DNA of 64,000 bases from Sisyra terminalis (Eukaryota; Arthropoda; Insecta; Neuroptera; Sisyridae), in NCBI GenBank assembly GCA_958496175.1, contig OY292275.1, forward strand, positions 48,623,701-48,687,700, in the 5' to 3' direction. Positions 11,426 through 23,119 of the stretch are shown here, one piece after another (the stretch's first letter is position 1; each line of letters begins with the position of its first letter). The translations under genes and the position numbers were made by a program. The notes below the pieces were generated by a model that searched no databases, was not told the origin of the DNA, and was given only the letters and a program-made list of their open reading frames with translations.

Positions 11426-11466
11426 TTGCCTGATGAAGTCGGAATTACACTTACATAACGTCGCAA
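11426..11466 (+). ncRNA. Hammerhead ribozyme motif, core broken (HHR-3)
   Basis: This is the right-arm counterpart of HHR-2. Stem I UUGC/GCAA, CUGAUGA and ACGUC are kept. Stem II has become GUCGG facing CUUAC, and the GAAA core reads AUAA. With G12 and A13 changed, it should be inactive. Confidence 0.55.
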
Positions 11467-11594
11467 ATTAAAATAAAAGAAAACATTGAAAAATTTGGTC
11501 TACTATATCCTGACTTACTTTTGTATTATATATTAATTTAGATCTGAAACAATGGAGAAAAATTTAGTTAATATCACAAAGTTAAAATATTTTT

Positions 11595-11990
11595 TTAAAA
11601 TTTCCAAGAATTTCATTAGAAAAAATCAAGCTATAAATAGCAAAATTTGCTACAAAATCAAAAATTTTTTCATACATCTCGAATCTTTCTTCGTCCCCCA
11701 ACATATGATGAGGAATTAAAATTCTATAAATTCGTAATAAGTATACGTAATAATTCAAACCCAAGAAAACTTATCTCTAAAGTTCAAACTATTATTATTT
11801 TATATTTCTAAGAATTTCATTAGAAAAAATCAGACTATAAAAGGCAAAATTTTGGCAACAAAACCAAAGAATTTTTCACCCACCTCGAGTCTTTCTTCGT
11901 CCCCCAACACATGATCGATTAAAATAATAAAAATTTGTAATAAGTAATGTCAATAATTCAAACCAACGAAAACAAATCTCTTCAAAATGA
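11595..11990. repeat. Tandem duplication, unit about 205 bp
   Basis: Two adjacent copies (about 11595-11800 and 11801-11990) share AAGAATTTCATTAGAAAAAA at the start, CTTTCTTCGTCCCCCAACA in the middle and a TAATTCAAACC end. The offset is 204-206 bp throughout. Identity looks like roughly 80%. The minus-strand frames through it are not maintained between copies, so there is no sign of coding. Confidence 0.75.
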
Positions 11991-13615
11991 TTGATTTTCT
12001 CAACAGTTATTCTAATATGACACGGAAACTGACAAAAAAACTTCCAAAAGTCCTCAACACAAATCAATAAATAGCTAATTGTTCATTCCAAACTTGTAAT
12101 TTTCTTTGCAAGTTTGATAATATTAAATCCATTTTCCATGAAAATCTAAAGAAGATGCTAAATTATATTAAAATAAATTAAAATATTAAAATAAATACAT
12201 TATTCCAAAATAATGGTTTTCAAAATTTTTTCAAGATTAGCTTAGTAGGATTTGTTAAAGCTAAAAATGAGAAAAATTAGTACTACAATTTATAGATATA
12301 CGGTTTATAGTAAAATCATTTAGTTTTAATATTTTATTTGTAGTTTTATGCAATCATTAACTAATTATTTGAGAGATTTTCTTGCATCTCTATTGGCTTC
12401 CAGCTTCCTGTAGATGATCCTAGCCTATAGAAAATTAATTCATTATTTTCATTCCACAAATTTAACGTCAATCATCATAAACATAATTACATATGTAAAG
12501 AAAAATCGTTGTAATCGTTTAAAGCCTTTTCAAATATTTAAGATTAATAACTTTTGATATAATATTAACAATGAAAACCTAGTTACCAATCCGTTATTTT
12601 TAATATATTTATAATAAAAAAATATGTTAAGAAAAATGTTTCCTCTTTGAAATTTTTCAATCTAATTATTCATCAGTTCCCGTTATTAAGACAAGTTAAT
12701 TTTCCTCCAAACAACCAAAACGATGATAGATCTGATTTATTTCACCAAAGAAATATGCAAATTTTCCCCGGAAAACTCATCACATTAAACACTCTATATA
12801 TAGACCAAGTCTAAAAATAGGAAATGATGAGGTAAGAAATTAAAATTAATGAAAAAAATCGTTCATAATATTTAGGTGATATTACGAAAGCAAGTTTTTT
12901 TGTGTCGTTCATAAAAATTTACAACCGGAAAATTATACACAAGTGCGTTTTGGGTTCACACGTACGATCATGCTCCAACCATATACCTTCATATAGTATT
13001 AATTTCATTACTTACACCGAAGTGGTTATTTCAAACCCCATTTGATTTCGCTGTTAAGCTAATCTAAAAGCATCATCTCGCCGTATTGTATTGTAAAGTT
13101 TGCCACATTTTGTTTAATTAACCGATCAGATAAAGCGAGCCTCATTGAATTATGATGTTTTAATTAAACGTCTGTTCCATCAGCTAAATTGTCTTACACT
13201 TCCACATTTCATTTAAATTGTTATATCGGTTGTGTTATTCAATCTCTCACTTAAAACTAATTGTCTAACCGTTTTTTTCTTTTGCATTAATAAATTTTTA
13301 GTTTATTTTTTCCTTTTTTATCAACCATTCAATAGTCCGATATTATTGAAAATTATAATAATTTTTGGTAATCCATGCGCCATCTATGCGTATATTAGCT
13401 AATTGTTTATATTACCGAGAAAGTATAAGCATCCGTCAATTTAAACGTACCTTAATTAGAAAATGTTAGTTAAATTATCTATAATAGTCTTAAAAAATAT
13501 GACCTAATTCATAGTGCTACTGGCTTAAATAATCTAGGTTCAATGAAAAAAAAATATTTATATTATATCATATCAATATTATGTTAATTACATCATATCA
13601 AAGAAGTTATAAGAA
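11991..13615. other. A+T-rich DNA with a moderately complex stretch
   Basis: No gene or repeat recognised. Sequence around 12780-13270 is less repetitive, with many homeodomain-type TAAT words, but nothing that decides a function. Confidence 0.4.
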
Positions 13616-13619
13616 AAAC

Positions 13620-15240
13620 TAAATATTTCATGTTTATCTTTTACAAACTAAAAAACATAATGAATAAAAAAGCTCTAAAAATGATTTACAATGCATTGTT
13701 TGAAAGTACTGTAACATATAGTATTATTGCTTGGGGGAGTAGTTATAATAATTTAACGAAAGTGCTAATGAAAACACAAAAAAAATAATTCGATTATTAC
13801 ATGACTAGCTGATCCCCGCAACTTCGTCTGCGTAGCGTAGGTGTAGATTATGTTTTCTTTTCAAATTTGCCATTTGTAGTGGTATATAAAAATTTTTAAT
13901 TTTCTTATTTCTTTTACGAAAAACATAATCATACTAAAAAACACTATTTTGTCAACTTAAAAAAGACACATTTAATAAACTGTTGCAAAGAATAAAATTG
14001 ATCTATGTAATAATCAATTAATTTTCAAAAAATATTTATAAATATCTAAAGAGAGTATGTCTATTGCGTATAGCTACGGCAGGTATACTTACCGTAGACC
14101 AAATAATCTGTAAATCAATCAGCATCTATACATAAATAAAAAATATCGCCAAGTTCAATAAAGTTGATCTTAATTATAAGTAAAATGGGGTGACCATGCG
14201 ACATTTCTCAAATAACTTACATTTTTAAACTTGTGATATCTTTCGAATGGAATATTCAAATTGAATAACTCAAAAAGTTATGTAATGGTATTGAAGCAAA
14301 CTTAAATATGAAGTCATTTATTTTAATAAGGATTAATCCCAAAGTATAAATAAAAGAGCTTTTATAACGGTGGCATATATAATATAAAAAATTTTTAAAA
14401 TGAAAAAACACTTATTGTGACATAACTATAATAATTAGACATATGCTGTTGGTCCATTTTTTGTAGATAATGATATGTTCTGCAAAATCGTACTACATTA
14501 TTTTGTTCTATAACCAATAGTTTTCGCAGCGCACGCGATAAAATAATGTTTTTTGGTAATTTTTTTCAGACCTTGGGTTACATTATTGGAGTTTTAGTCT
14601 GGATCCTTATTTTTTTTGAAAATTTAATATAGCCTGTGTTCACCGGAAATAGTGTAGCTTCCCAACAGTGAAAGAATTTTTCAAATCGGTCACGTAGTTT
14701 CGGAGACTATTCAAAGCAAACAAACAATCAAATCTTTCCTCTTTATAATAATAGAAGATAAAGATGATAAGACACCAATACTGGAAAATAATAATAAGTT
14801 TATAGCAGAGTCACTATGTTATCATTATTGTCATTGTAAAGATGAATACAATAATTACAAAGGTAAAGCCAGGGCCAAACCCTTGGAATTACCAAAGATC
14901 AATAAAAATATTTCACATAAAAACTCTAAATATATAGCAATGGAAGTATTATAATAAGCCACCAAAAAATAAGCTTAATAAAAAATAAATTTTTAAGTAG
15001 ATATAGCATCAATTGATCTCTAAATGTTCCATACTTATTTTATACTATATTCTCTTTGTATTCACTTAAAATGATACTTGTTCCTTAAAAATAAGTTTTG
15101 ATGTAATACTTAATAAGTTTTTCGTTTCCAGGCTTATGTACAGGTGTTTTTGTAACACCTCAATAAGTGCATACTTTGTATGTATACACTATTTTTGTAT
15201 CCTGGTAAATAAATAAATAAAATAAAATAAATATGTTTGA
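13620..15240 (+). pseudogene. LINE 3' end (Jockey/CR1-like), interrupted by a nested insertion
   Basis: Coding runs 13620-13804 and resumes at 14768. It reads ..ALKMIYNALFESTVTYSII, then AWGSS, a stretch close to the conserved C-terminal 'connection' region of LINE reverse transcriptases (short hydrophobic helix, TY..I.WG, then a LQKK-like segment). A one-base deletion in an A-run (about 13785) shifts the frame before IIRLLH. The frame then continues after the insertion as DKTPILENNNKF and ends with ELPKINKN..NSKYIAMEVL and a stop near 14955. A 3' UTR follows, closing in an (AAAT)-type tail at 15205-15235. Upstream coding is lost, as usual for 5'-truncated copies. Clade assignment is tentative. 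Confidence 0.65.
13805..14763 (+). mobile_element. 959-bp non-LTR-type insertion nested in the LINE
   Basis: ATGA lies on both sides (13801-13804 and 14764-14767). Removing the insert plus one ATGA rejoins the host LINE codons in frame (..LLH|D|KTPILE..). The left end reads CTAGCTGATCCCCGCAACTT. The right part reads AAATCGGTCACGTAGTTTCG and runs into AAACAAACAATCAAATCTTT and a CTCTTTATAATAATAGA tail. From memory of insect genomes, these are boundary motifs of a widespread non-LTR (RTE/Proto2-like) 3' end; I cannot confirm the family without a search. No coding frame is preserved. Confidence 0.6.
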
Positions 15241-15540
15241 TGATTATCATAAACGACTTTTGGTGGTGGATTAACAAAGGAAATCCACAATTATATTAAT
15301 GAAAAGTTTGTGAAAACTGTCCGTATTGTAAAATCCATAGAAAGAAGTATAGTTCAAAAAATTTCCGTGGTAATTAAAAATTAAACCAAATAGTTGTCGA
15401 AAACTGAAAATTCTAATATCCAATCGCGAAGTTAAATACTATAAAATATTTTGAAATTTTTTATTAATATTTTGATGGTTCATTTCCCTAATTTATAATT
15501 ATTTATATTCTCGCTTTTTTAAGAATTTTTATTTTATACA

Positions 15541-15571
15541 ACACGTTTCATCAGTTTCCTGACTTCTTCGG
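15541..15571 (-). ncRNA. Degenerate hammerhead motif (HHR-4)
   Basis: On the minus strand CCGAAGA, an extra A, GUCAG, a GAAA loop, CUGAU and GAAACGUG follow one another. The first core uridine (U4) is C and the cleavage position is G, so it should not cleave. The spacing and the extra A match the other copies. Confidence 0.45.
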
Positions 15572-15579
15572 GTACTGCA

Positions 15580-18500
15580 GGTACTGAAGTACCTATAAAT
15601 ATTATTAATGTTTATACCTTAACTTGTGAATATACCGGTTGTTTCCTTTGCATGCTTTGACGGTAATGTATGTAATGTAAAATATATGTGTTATTTATTA
15701 TGAAAGTGATCTAAGTCCATTTTATAAACAGTACTACAACTTCTGATTTGCTGGTAGATCAGATTATACTGATATTTGTACTGTTAAATTTTAAGAAAGT
15801 GATAAATATTCGTTTTCGACACACTTGTAGTAGCTTCTTAGATTGTGAAGTTTATTAATTTATTGTTGTAAAAAATTGCTGGTATATGAACTATTCTTTC
15901 AAAATAAGCGGCTTATATGTTCAAAATTAGTGGTTTAAATATTATGTATAGGTAACAAGGGGTAAACATCAAGTGATACGAATGGAATGAATTTATCAAT
16001 TCAAAATTCTAGTATACAAGCCTTGAATTTTCTTGAACTTGTGTAGAAAGCCATTGATATCTATTGATATTCCATTGATAAATAAATGGTGCTTACTTAA
16101 TAATAAGAGGACTGCCATTTCGGAGATATTCAAAACAAATTGGAGGTCCCCATGATGGTAATTCTTTAGTAACCGAAGAACTTGTAATTCGATTCATTTT
16201 TATCAAAACATTTGAAAACTCCTACTTATCTAAAACAATACAGAATGCAAACGATTAAGGAGAGACCTTAGTAAATGAATATATTTGCTTACAATATTTA
16301 CTAAAGGATTTATTACCAAATACGGAAATACTGAAGATATCCGCTCCGGACAAAATATCTTCAACTTATTGCATTTACGAAATTTTCAAAGTAAGAAGGC
16401 TAGAAATTTATATTGTTTTTTATTTTAGAATATTTTAGGTAAGGAGAGTACAAATTATTTAAAAATTGACCTTTGTTTCAAGCATTGTAATCCTCCAGGA
16501 GAATGATATTTCTTTTAGTATAAAAGAAACAATTATGCATATAAAAACAAAATATATAAGAAAGAATAGTGGTACTTTATTAGTACACTAATCTTTTTAT
16601 TCAACAGGCAAAAAACTAATTGAATTTTTGAGAAATAAATTAAAATTTTGCAAATAGGCTCAAAAAATAATTGGCACACAAATGTTTTATATTAAAAAAA
16701 AATATTTCGAAATACTGTTTTTATATTTGTCCATATTTGTGTTTTATATTTATACAAAATGTATTTAGTTTTTTTGACCTTTTTCAATAAATGTACGCTA
16801 TGCCAAAAATTTTTTAATCCGGTCCTGAGTGCAACAAAAATAAGTAGCCGTGTACAAGAAATTCACCAAATTTGTTTCAGAAAATATTTTCGACCGAATC
16901 AATTAAGTTATTTCATTCAAAAATATTCACAAATTTCCGCTTTTAAGACCCAAAAGATTTATCGATCAAATTGATATGTTTTCTAAAAATAAAAATAGAG
17001 TCGTTGCGGTGTTTCGTTTGAAATGTAGCAAAAAAAATTAATTGCACCGACGAAAAATTCGCCAAAAACTAGAGAAATTCTTTTTAGATCAAAACCTTTT
17101 TTTGGTAAATAGATATAGTTAATATGTGGCATAGGAAATGCTCAATCAATGTCATTTCTCTGCGAAAAAAATGTGGATCGTTATCAAGTAATTTAAGAAA
17201 GAAAAAAAAAATACTATAATAACATTTGCATTAATGGGAAAAATTTAAATTTTATATTATGGAAAAGAATGTTTGTTTAAGTCATAGTTTGAAAAATTAG
17301 ACGAAAAAATTTATTTCGACCCATAAATATAAAATATTGAAAATTAAAACACCGAATCATATCCTGTAATTAACACTCAAACATAGACATTATTTAACTT
17401 GATGCTGTATAAATAAATAATTTTTAATGAATTTCGGTATTAATTCAGAAAAAAATTACAACAAATACACAAATACAATTGCAGTTTGTAATTGTACCTT
17501 GCATTGGAAGCAACAAAGCAGAATTATTTTTTGTCTAAGTATTTGAATATTAGTAATGTTAGAACTGGTAATTTTTGTTGTCTAATAACTATAATTTTGC
17601 GGTGAAATTCCCTTTAACATAATTATTATTGCATCAGATAAAAGCAGACGAAGAAGTGAAAAAGAAAAAAATATATGATATATAAGGCGAGGAGTAAAAT
17701 TTCATGCATTTTTCAAACAGCTTCTGTCGATTTGATTATTTTAATTTTAGAGGCGGTGCGTGGTTAAGCTATCGTAGTTGGGTATCTGTTTTTGTATGCT
17801 CCATGGTACGAATTGAGGAAGAAATTTAGTAAATTAGTACCGTAATTAAGTCGGTATGAGCAACGTTAAAACATAACTAGTTCATTTAACCGTTTAATTC
17901 GGAAGGATATATAATTATTTTTCTTTTCGGTAATGATTTATGGAAACAGAATTTTAATAACTAAATTAGATCTATGGGTGGACTAAATTAATTTATTTTT
18001 CTATAAATATATTAATGAAATTTATTTACGAAGAATTAATACATTTTGTTCGAAATTTTTTGCCAGTTTAACTTTTTAATTGCAACGTTTAACTATGAAG
18101 TCTAATTGTTTTTGCCATTATCACTTTTGTTCCACTTTTCGACTTTAATGGATTCATTCTGCGAATATAATTATTGATTTACTATTTCTTCTATGGTATA
18201 GTTCTTGATATAGAAGATATCTATAAAAAGTTCAAAAGTGGAAGTATTGAGGAAAATCAACGAAGAAAAAACTATCATCGATATGTTGGGAAGAAGAAAA
18301 GCTAATTAGCTGAGCCAATTATTGCTGATTCTTGGAGAAAAAGGATTCATATTTAATTTTGCAGAAGATACACTAGAAAATGCAAAGAAAAATAATAAAA
18401 ATGGATTAAAATCCTGGACTTATGAAAATGAAAAATAGATTACCCTGATTTTATAACCTCGGCAGGAATAGACGAGGTTGGAAGGAAAAATTCAACCACG

Positions 18501-18940
18501 CGGAAAACTAAATCTCCTATTAGATTGCAGAAAAAAAAATTTGGAGTACTTCCATATGAAGTGTGTTGCATGGTTTTTGGTTTTAATAAAAAAAACTGAG
18601 GATCATTTTTGGGATTCTAGAACTACTAAGCCATTGTCTAAAGCCTTAGTCATGTCTAATATGAGTCATAAGGAATGACTCAATGTTTAAAACATATCAA
18701 CAACTGCATATGGTAATACCTATATCTAACAAACCAGAGAGTTCTTTTGAGAGCATGATTCACCTTCTTACTATTGGATGTTTTTATGTCATTTAGCAAT
18801 TGATGCCTTAGAAAAGAAACTTCTATCCCAATATTATCAATGTTAACTCCTGGGTTACGATATTACTATCGAAATTTTTAGTATCTTTTGAGGTCCAATA
18901 ATATTGGATGTACTAAAAAATTAAGAAGAAACTTTAGTTT
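15580..18940. other. A+T-rich DNA, nothing firmly recognised
   Basis: Contains short open frames (16759-16974 and 18478-18678, plus strand) of biased composition. I saw no repeat relationship to the rest of the window and no RNA motif. Confidence 0.4.
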
Positions 18941-18944
18941 GATT

Positions 18945-19365
18945 TTGGAGTCGTCATTTCTAAAGTGGGGCGCAAGCCCCACTGGTGGGGCATTCCAATA
19001 TTTTGGTGGGTCATCGACTATCCCGATTATACTGATTATACCAAAGACTATGGGATAATTCGAGAATAAGTTATTGACAATGAATTATTATTCATTCATT
19101 TCCAAATATTATTTCATTCAAATATTTGCTATTTTTGCACTTCAGTTCTCTATTAAATGTTTGGAAACTTTATTTATTTGACTTTTCTTTCATTTTTTAT
19201 TTTCCCCTTGATGGACGACTTATTCTTTGGAAGCTTATTTTGGTATTAAGTTAATAGCCTTTTAAGCTTCCTTCTGGTGAGTAACTGAAAAATTTTGAAT
19301 AACAAAAAATAAATATCACGAGAAGGGTATCAGGGGTATCAGGAACCATTGTTTTAAAAGTTGGA
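18945..19365. mobile_element. Possible non-autonomous hAT remnant
   Basis: The left part carries GGGGCGCAAGCCCCACTGG (a G+C-rich hairpin) and GGTGGGTCATCGA. The right edge carries GGGTATCAGGAACCATTG, which read on the minus strand resembles the CARTGGTTC-type ends of hAT elements. The matching left TIR is degenerate and no 8-bp duplication was found. Treat as a suggestion. Confidence 0.2.
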
Positions 19366-19700
19366 ATACGATTTTCATCTTGATTATCGCAAAAATATAT
19401 GTTGAATTATAAAACACCGGTAGTTGGAAGTCCAGGAACGAAACTTTAAGAAGATTTTATCTCATGGGTATAAGGATATCTTTCTGTCCTATTGGAAAGT
19501 GGTAATGGTTGTGATATATGAATTTAGTTTTGAATTAGTCTCTGTTCAATTTTACCAACTTATAAGCCTTTTTCAAATAATTTATTGGTTTGAAATTCTG
19601 TAGCCAAATTGATTTACAAATAAATTGGTTTATTAAGAATCTAGTACATATTTTCGAATAGTAGATATCATATATCAGAGAAGTAAAATAATGCGAAGTA

Positions 19701-20290
19701 GTTCCAAAGCTCATATACCTAGAAATTCTAGTTACTAACACCAGAAAATGCAGTGAAGAAATTAAACGGCTTATAGCAATAGTCAGAAAAGTGATGGCGA
19801 AACTAGTGAAAATATGGAAAAGTACATCCATCTGAAAAAATACTTAAGTAAAAGAAGCTAACGTGCTGGTTCTTCCAATCGCTACATACGCTTGAGAAGC
19901 TTGGTATATAAAAAAGTTTACAAACAAAAAATTGAAGCCTTAGAACTATTGGTATATAGATACGTACTAAGAGCTTTATGGACGGAAAAAAAAACTATAA
20001 ATCCAATTTGGAAGAACTAAATACTCATTATAGACTTAAAAGTAGAATAAACAAAACATACTTCCAATATATCAGTCATATGGCTAGGAGAAATTGATCT
20101 TATAGTTGAAAAGAAAGTTAAAGGCAAACATATAGTAGAGATAGTTCCGTATTCTCCACATGGTAGCTTAACCGTATAGCTATCTGGACACTCATTGCCT
20201 GAAGCTGCATATTTAGCACAGAACACGGAAACATAGAATGTGATATCACTAAGCCCGAAGGGGTGGAAGGACAGAAGAGAGAGATATACT
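19701..20290 (+). pseudogene. RTE-like endonuclease/reverse transcriptase, C-terminal relic
   Basis: The translation across frames follows the RTE pattern after the polymerase palm. LIYLEILVTNTRKCSEEIKR (family pattern YLG..IT..G.C..EIKRRI) is followed by IAIVRKVMAKLVKIWKSTSI. Then come VLPIATYA*EAW (a stop where the family has a residue), a KKKIEALE-like stretch and YFQYISHMARRN (family pattern YLGHIMRR). A KGKH..-GQKRE stretch ends it. There are several frameshifts and stops. The endonuclease and polymerase domains are absent. Plus strand; 5'-truncated and old. Confidence 0.6.
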
Positions 20291-20389
20291 TTCGGTTAAA
20301 TAAATGCTAAAATTTAAGAATAGATTTCAAAATAAAATCGAAGTAAATAATGAGATATGCCATACATACAAACATGAATCTGGATCACA

Positions 20390-20720
20390 TTGAATTATTT
20401 TGCTGAAAGGCTCACGCCGTCAAGCTGTGAGGGCATTATCAAAGCTCATTGAATATGTTTTAGCAGAGGCGTAACGCCTTCTCCACAGCAGGAGGTGCCA
20501 CGTGATCGTTCCTTTCAATTTCGAGTCAATGTTTCGTTTAAAAATTACTAGGAACATTATATGCGGCTTGCCCTAACCCCCAAAGCCCATTATAAACGAC
20601 ATTCAATTACTATTATATTTCGGCCGATAATCACAAATTTCAAATATCGCCACGTGAACGTCGCATTTTTCCCGAAAGTGAGAACATAATAATCATATTA
20701 GTAGAAATATCTGAAAATTA
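20390..20720. promoter_or_regulatory. Non-repetitive island with two CACGTG E-boxes
   Basis: This stretch is less A+T-rich. It contains CACGTG at 20499-20504 and 20651-20656 and a small GGCGTAACGCC palindrome, and has no long open frame. Such islands in A+T-rich insect DNA are often conserved regulatory elements, but this is inference from composition and motifs only. Confidence 0.2.
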
Positions 20721-22545
20721 ATGATATGTCCCAGTTAATGTGTGTATGTAACAAGGTCTCATTTCCGGAACAATTTTGTTATGAGCATCGTATGAAATTG
20801 TGGACGAGGAACGTTAAAATGAATTACACTTATTACATTGCTTTGTTTAAATGTTGTCGTAAATTAGACGGTAAATTTTTAATGTTTTCAAAATGCATTT
20901 GAATGCGATCGCTTAAGATGAACATGTGTGATATGGGTAGCAAGGAAAAATGTTCCTCGTTCAGATTTGAAACGTTGGAAAAGTTACAGTAATACATTAA
21001 CTAGCCTCTGAGTTTGTTTCCGGCTAGATTTACACCGAGCCGAATGTATATCATTATATTATACATCTTTTTGTGTTACTTGTTACTTTGAAATATGCTT
21101 TCCTTTTGGTGTTCAACTATGCTAATCTAAAAACTACATTGTAGATTCATTTTCAGATATCAAATTAGATATATTTCTCTATTATCTAATCTTTTCATTC
21201 ATAAAATACTCGCCGTTTCATGAAGCATCATTTGCACGAATTAAATCTAAATTTATAATTTTTTTCCCCAAATTTTTTTCTGGGTTATCTTTTTCGATCT
21301 AATAAAATGAGATTTTTTGTAAAAAATAATTTTATTATACTATCGCATTTTATTATGTGCAAGTACCTACATAATAACCTACCATCAAAATTTGCAACTA
21401 TAATTTTGCTAGTTCCTATTTACTTTATTGTGTTTTGTATTATATATTTAAGCTCAAAGAATTTACCTTTAGGTATTTTCAAATTGATTAAATTACCTTT
21501 TTGATAACCCTTCTTCTGGAAGCCATGTTCATAGTCGAGTTTAGGTAATCATACAATGTGATTTTCCGAAATCCTAACCATCTATTTCTTGTTCTTGATA
21601 TTTCATATCCATGATTCTCCCTATTTTCTACTTATCCTTCTCCATTGAAATATAACTAGAATAATGTTTCTTAAGGACATGTTCCTGTTTCTTCACATCT
21701 TATGACTCTAGTACTCCATTCTTCATTGCTTGAAACTTTTTAACAGTTGCCAGTCTATGTATAAAAACTTTTAAGATGCTCCCGTTTGTGATCTATTCCA
21801 GGATATCGGAATAAATAAATTAGTGTTAGCTTAGATGGACTAGAACTGAAAAAATTAACAATATACTTTTACTTCCATGCAAAAACTTAAAAACTAAATA
21901 AATAATTAATCGAAAAGCTAAGGTCATTCAATTTAGAGGTGAGTGCGTTATTTTATAACACAAATATATTTAATAACCTATATGTATTTTTTAATATTTA
22001 TCATAGAAATATCTCAACATTATGCTATTTTGTGTTGCAATCAAAGGTATCAAAGTAATCAACGAAAAATTAAAAACAATTTTCTTCACATTATGTAAAG
22101 AGTTTGACAAATTAACGAAAACAAGTACACAGCATACACCTAATTAAATTTATTCAATATCAATTGAATCATTGAAGAAAAATATTGAACAGTATTAAAA
22201 ATACAATTAAAACTTCTCAACTTCTCAGCAAAGAATACAAGCAAATATACGAAAGGAAATTTCCGAAGGAAAAAATGAAAATACTAATCTAAAAATAATG
22301 AATATTGGCTTGCATGATTGATATATAACCATTTTTGCTAGAAATATTTGACAAATATTAAAAATAAATGATAAATATCTTTTCGGGATATTTGCCACGT
22401 TTATAGCCTTAAATCCTTTTATTATTCAGGTTGGAAACATAAAATTTCCACCAAAATTTCAAACGACAAATTAAATCGAAAACTGAAAATTTCAATTGAC
22501 AATTAAATCGAAAACTGTTCGCACTAAAATTTCTGGTTTTAGTCA
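20720..22545. other. A+T-rich DNA, nothing recognised
   Basis: No supported gene, repeat or RNA motif. Confidence 0.45.
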
Positions 22546-22810
22546 GAATTTAATAATATTTCACTTACTTGAATAATAGAATTAATATCTTGATTAATTA
22601 AGCACTATTTAGATGATCATTTGGAATACTTTTTGGTTTTGAATCAAATGCAATTAATTAATTAATTACAAATCAAGTGTACAGTGATGCACTAATATAG
22701 CTAGTAATAACACACACACGTCAATATGCGTGGCTATTAGCCAATGGGATTACAAGATTTAATGATGTTCATTTGTTTTGATTATTGAAATTTTGAATAT
22801 TTAACATTAC
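22546..22810 (+). repeat. Dispersed repeat R1, copy 2
   Basis: Same orientation as copy 1 (311-803) but lacking the 188-bp insert found there, which defines that insertion. The GGCTATTAGCCAATGGGATT block also matches copy 3 at 62.0 kb, including the following CCACTCCC..CATTCAAT/CTCAAT end. Confidence 0.7.
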
Positions 22811-23119
22811 CACTCCCAGACTCAATAAGCATCTACGATACAATGTACATATTCAGCTTTGACTTTATGAAACTACAATTAAGCACGGAAGTAGTTTTTA
22901 TTTTATTTCTCTTACCATTTGAAAAAAATAGATATTATATAAAAAATATATAGAATTCAAAAAAAGAGTTAAGGGGAACCAAAAATTTTTAAATTTTTAA
23001 TTCATATTTGTATCTATTTTTCACTCCTTTTTTTACAAAAACTTTCCTGTACCAAGGTCGATGATCATCCTTATACTCATAGGCCATATAAAATTTAATT
23101 AGAAGTGACACATACTTGA

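Larger units (their letters stand above)
11021..11528. mobile_element. Hammerhead foldback element (about 0.5 kb)
   Basis: Arms of about 105 bp (11021-11125 and 11426-11528) are inverted copies. Matching landmarks are AGGATAT..GTAGAC near the outer ends and a TCAATGTTT stretch. Each arm ends inward with a hammerhead motif: minus strand at 11085-11125, plus strand at 11426-11466. Each ribozyme therefore reads outward toward its own end of the element. The central 300 bp holds no open frame. Inverted terminal arms carrying hammerheads fit a defective Penelope-like retroelement. A clear target duplication was not found. Confidence 0.7.
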
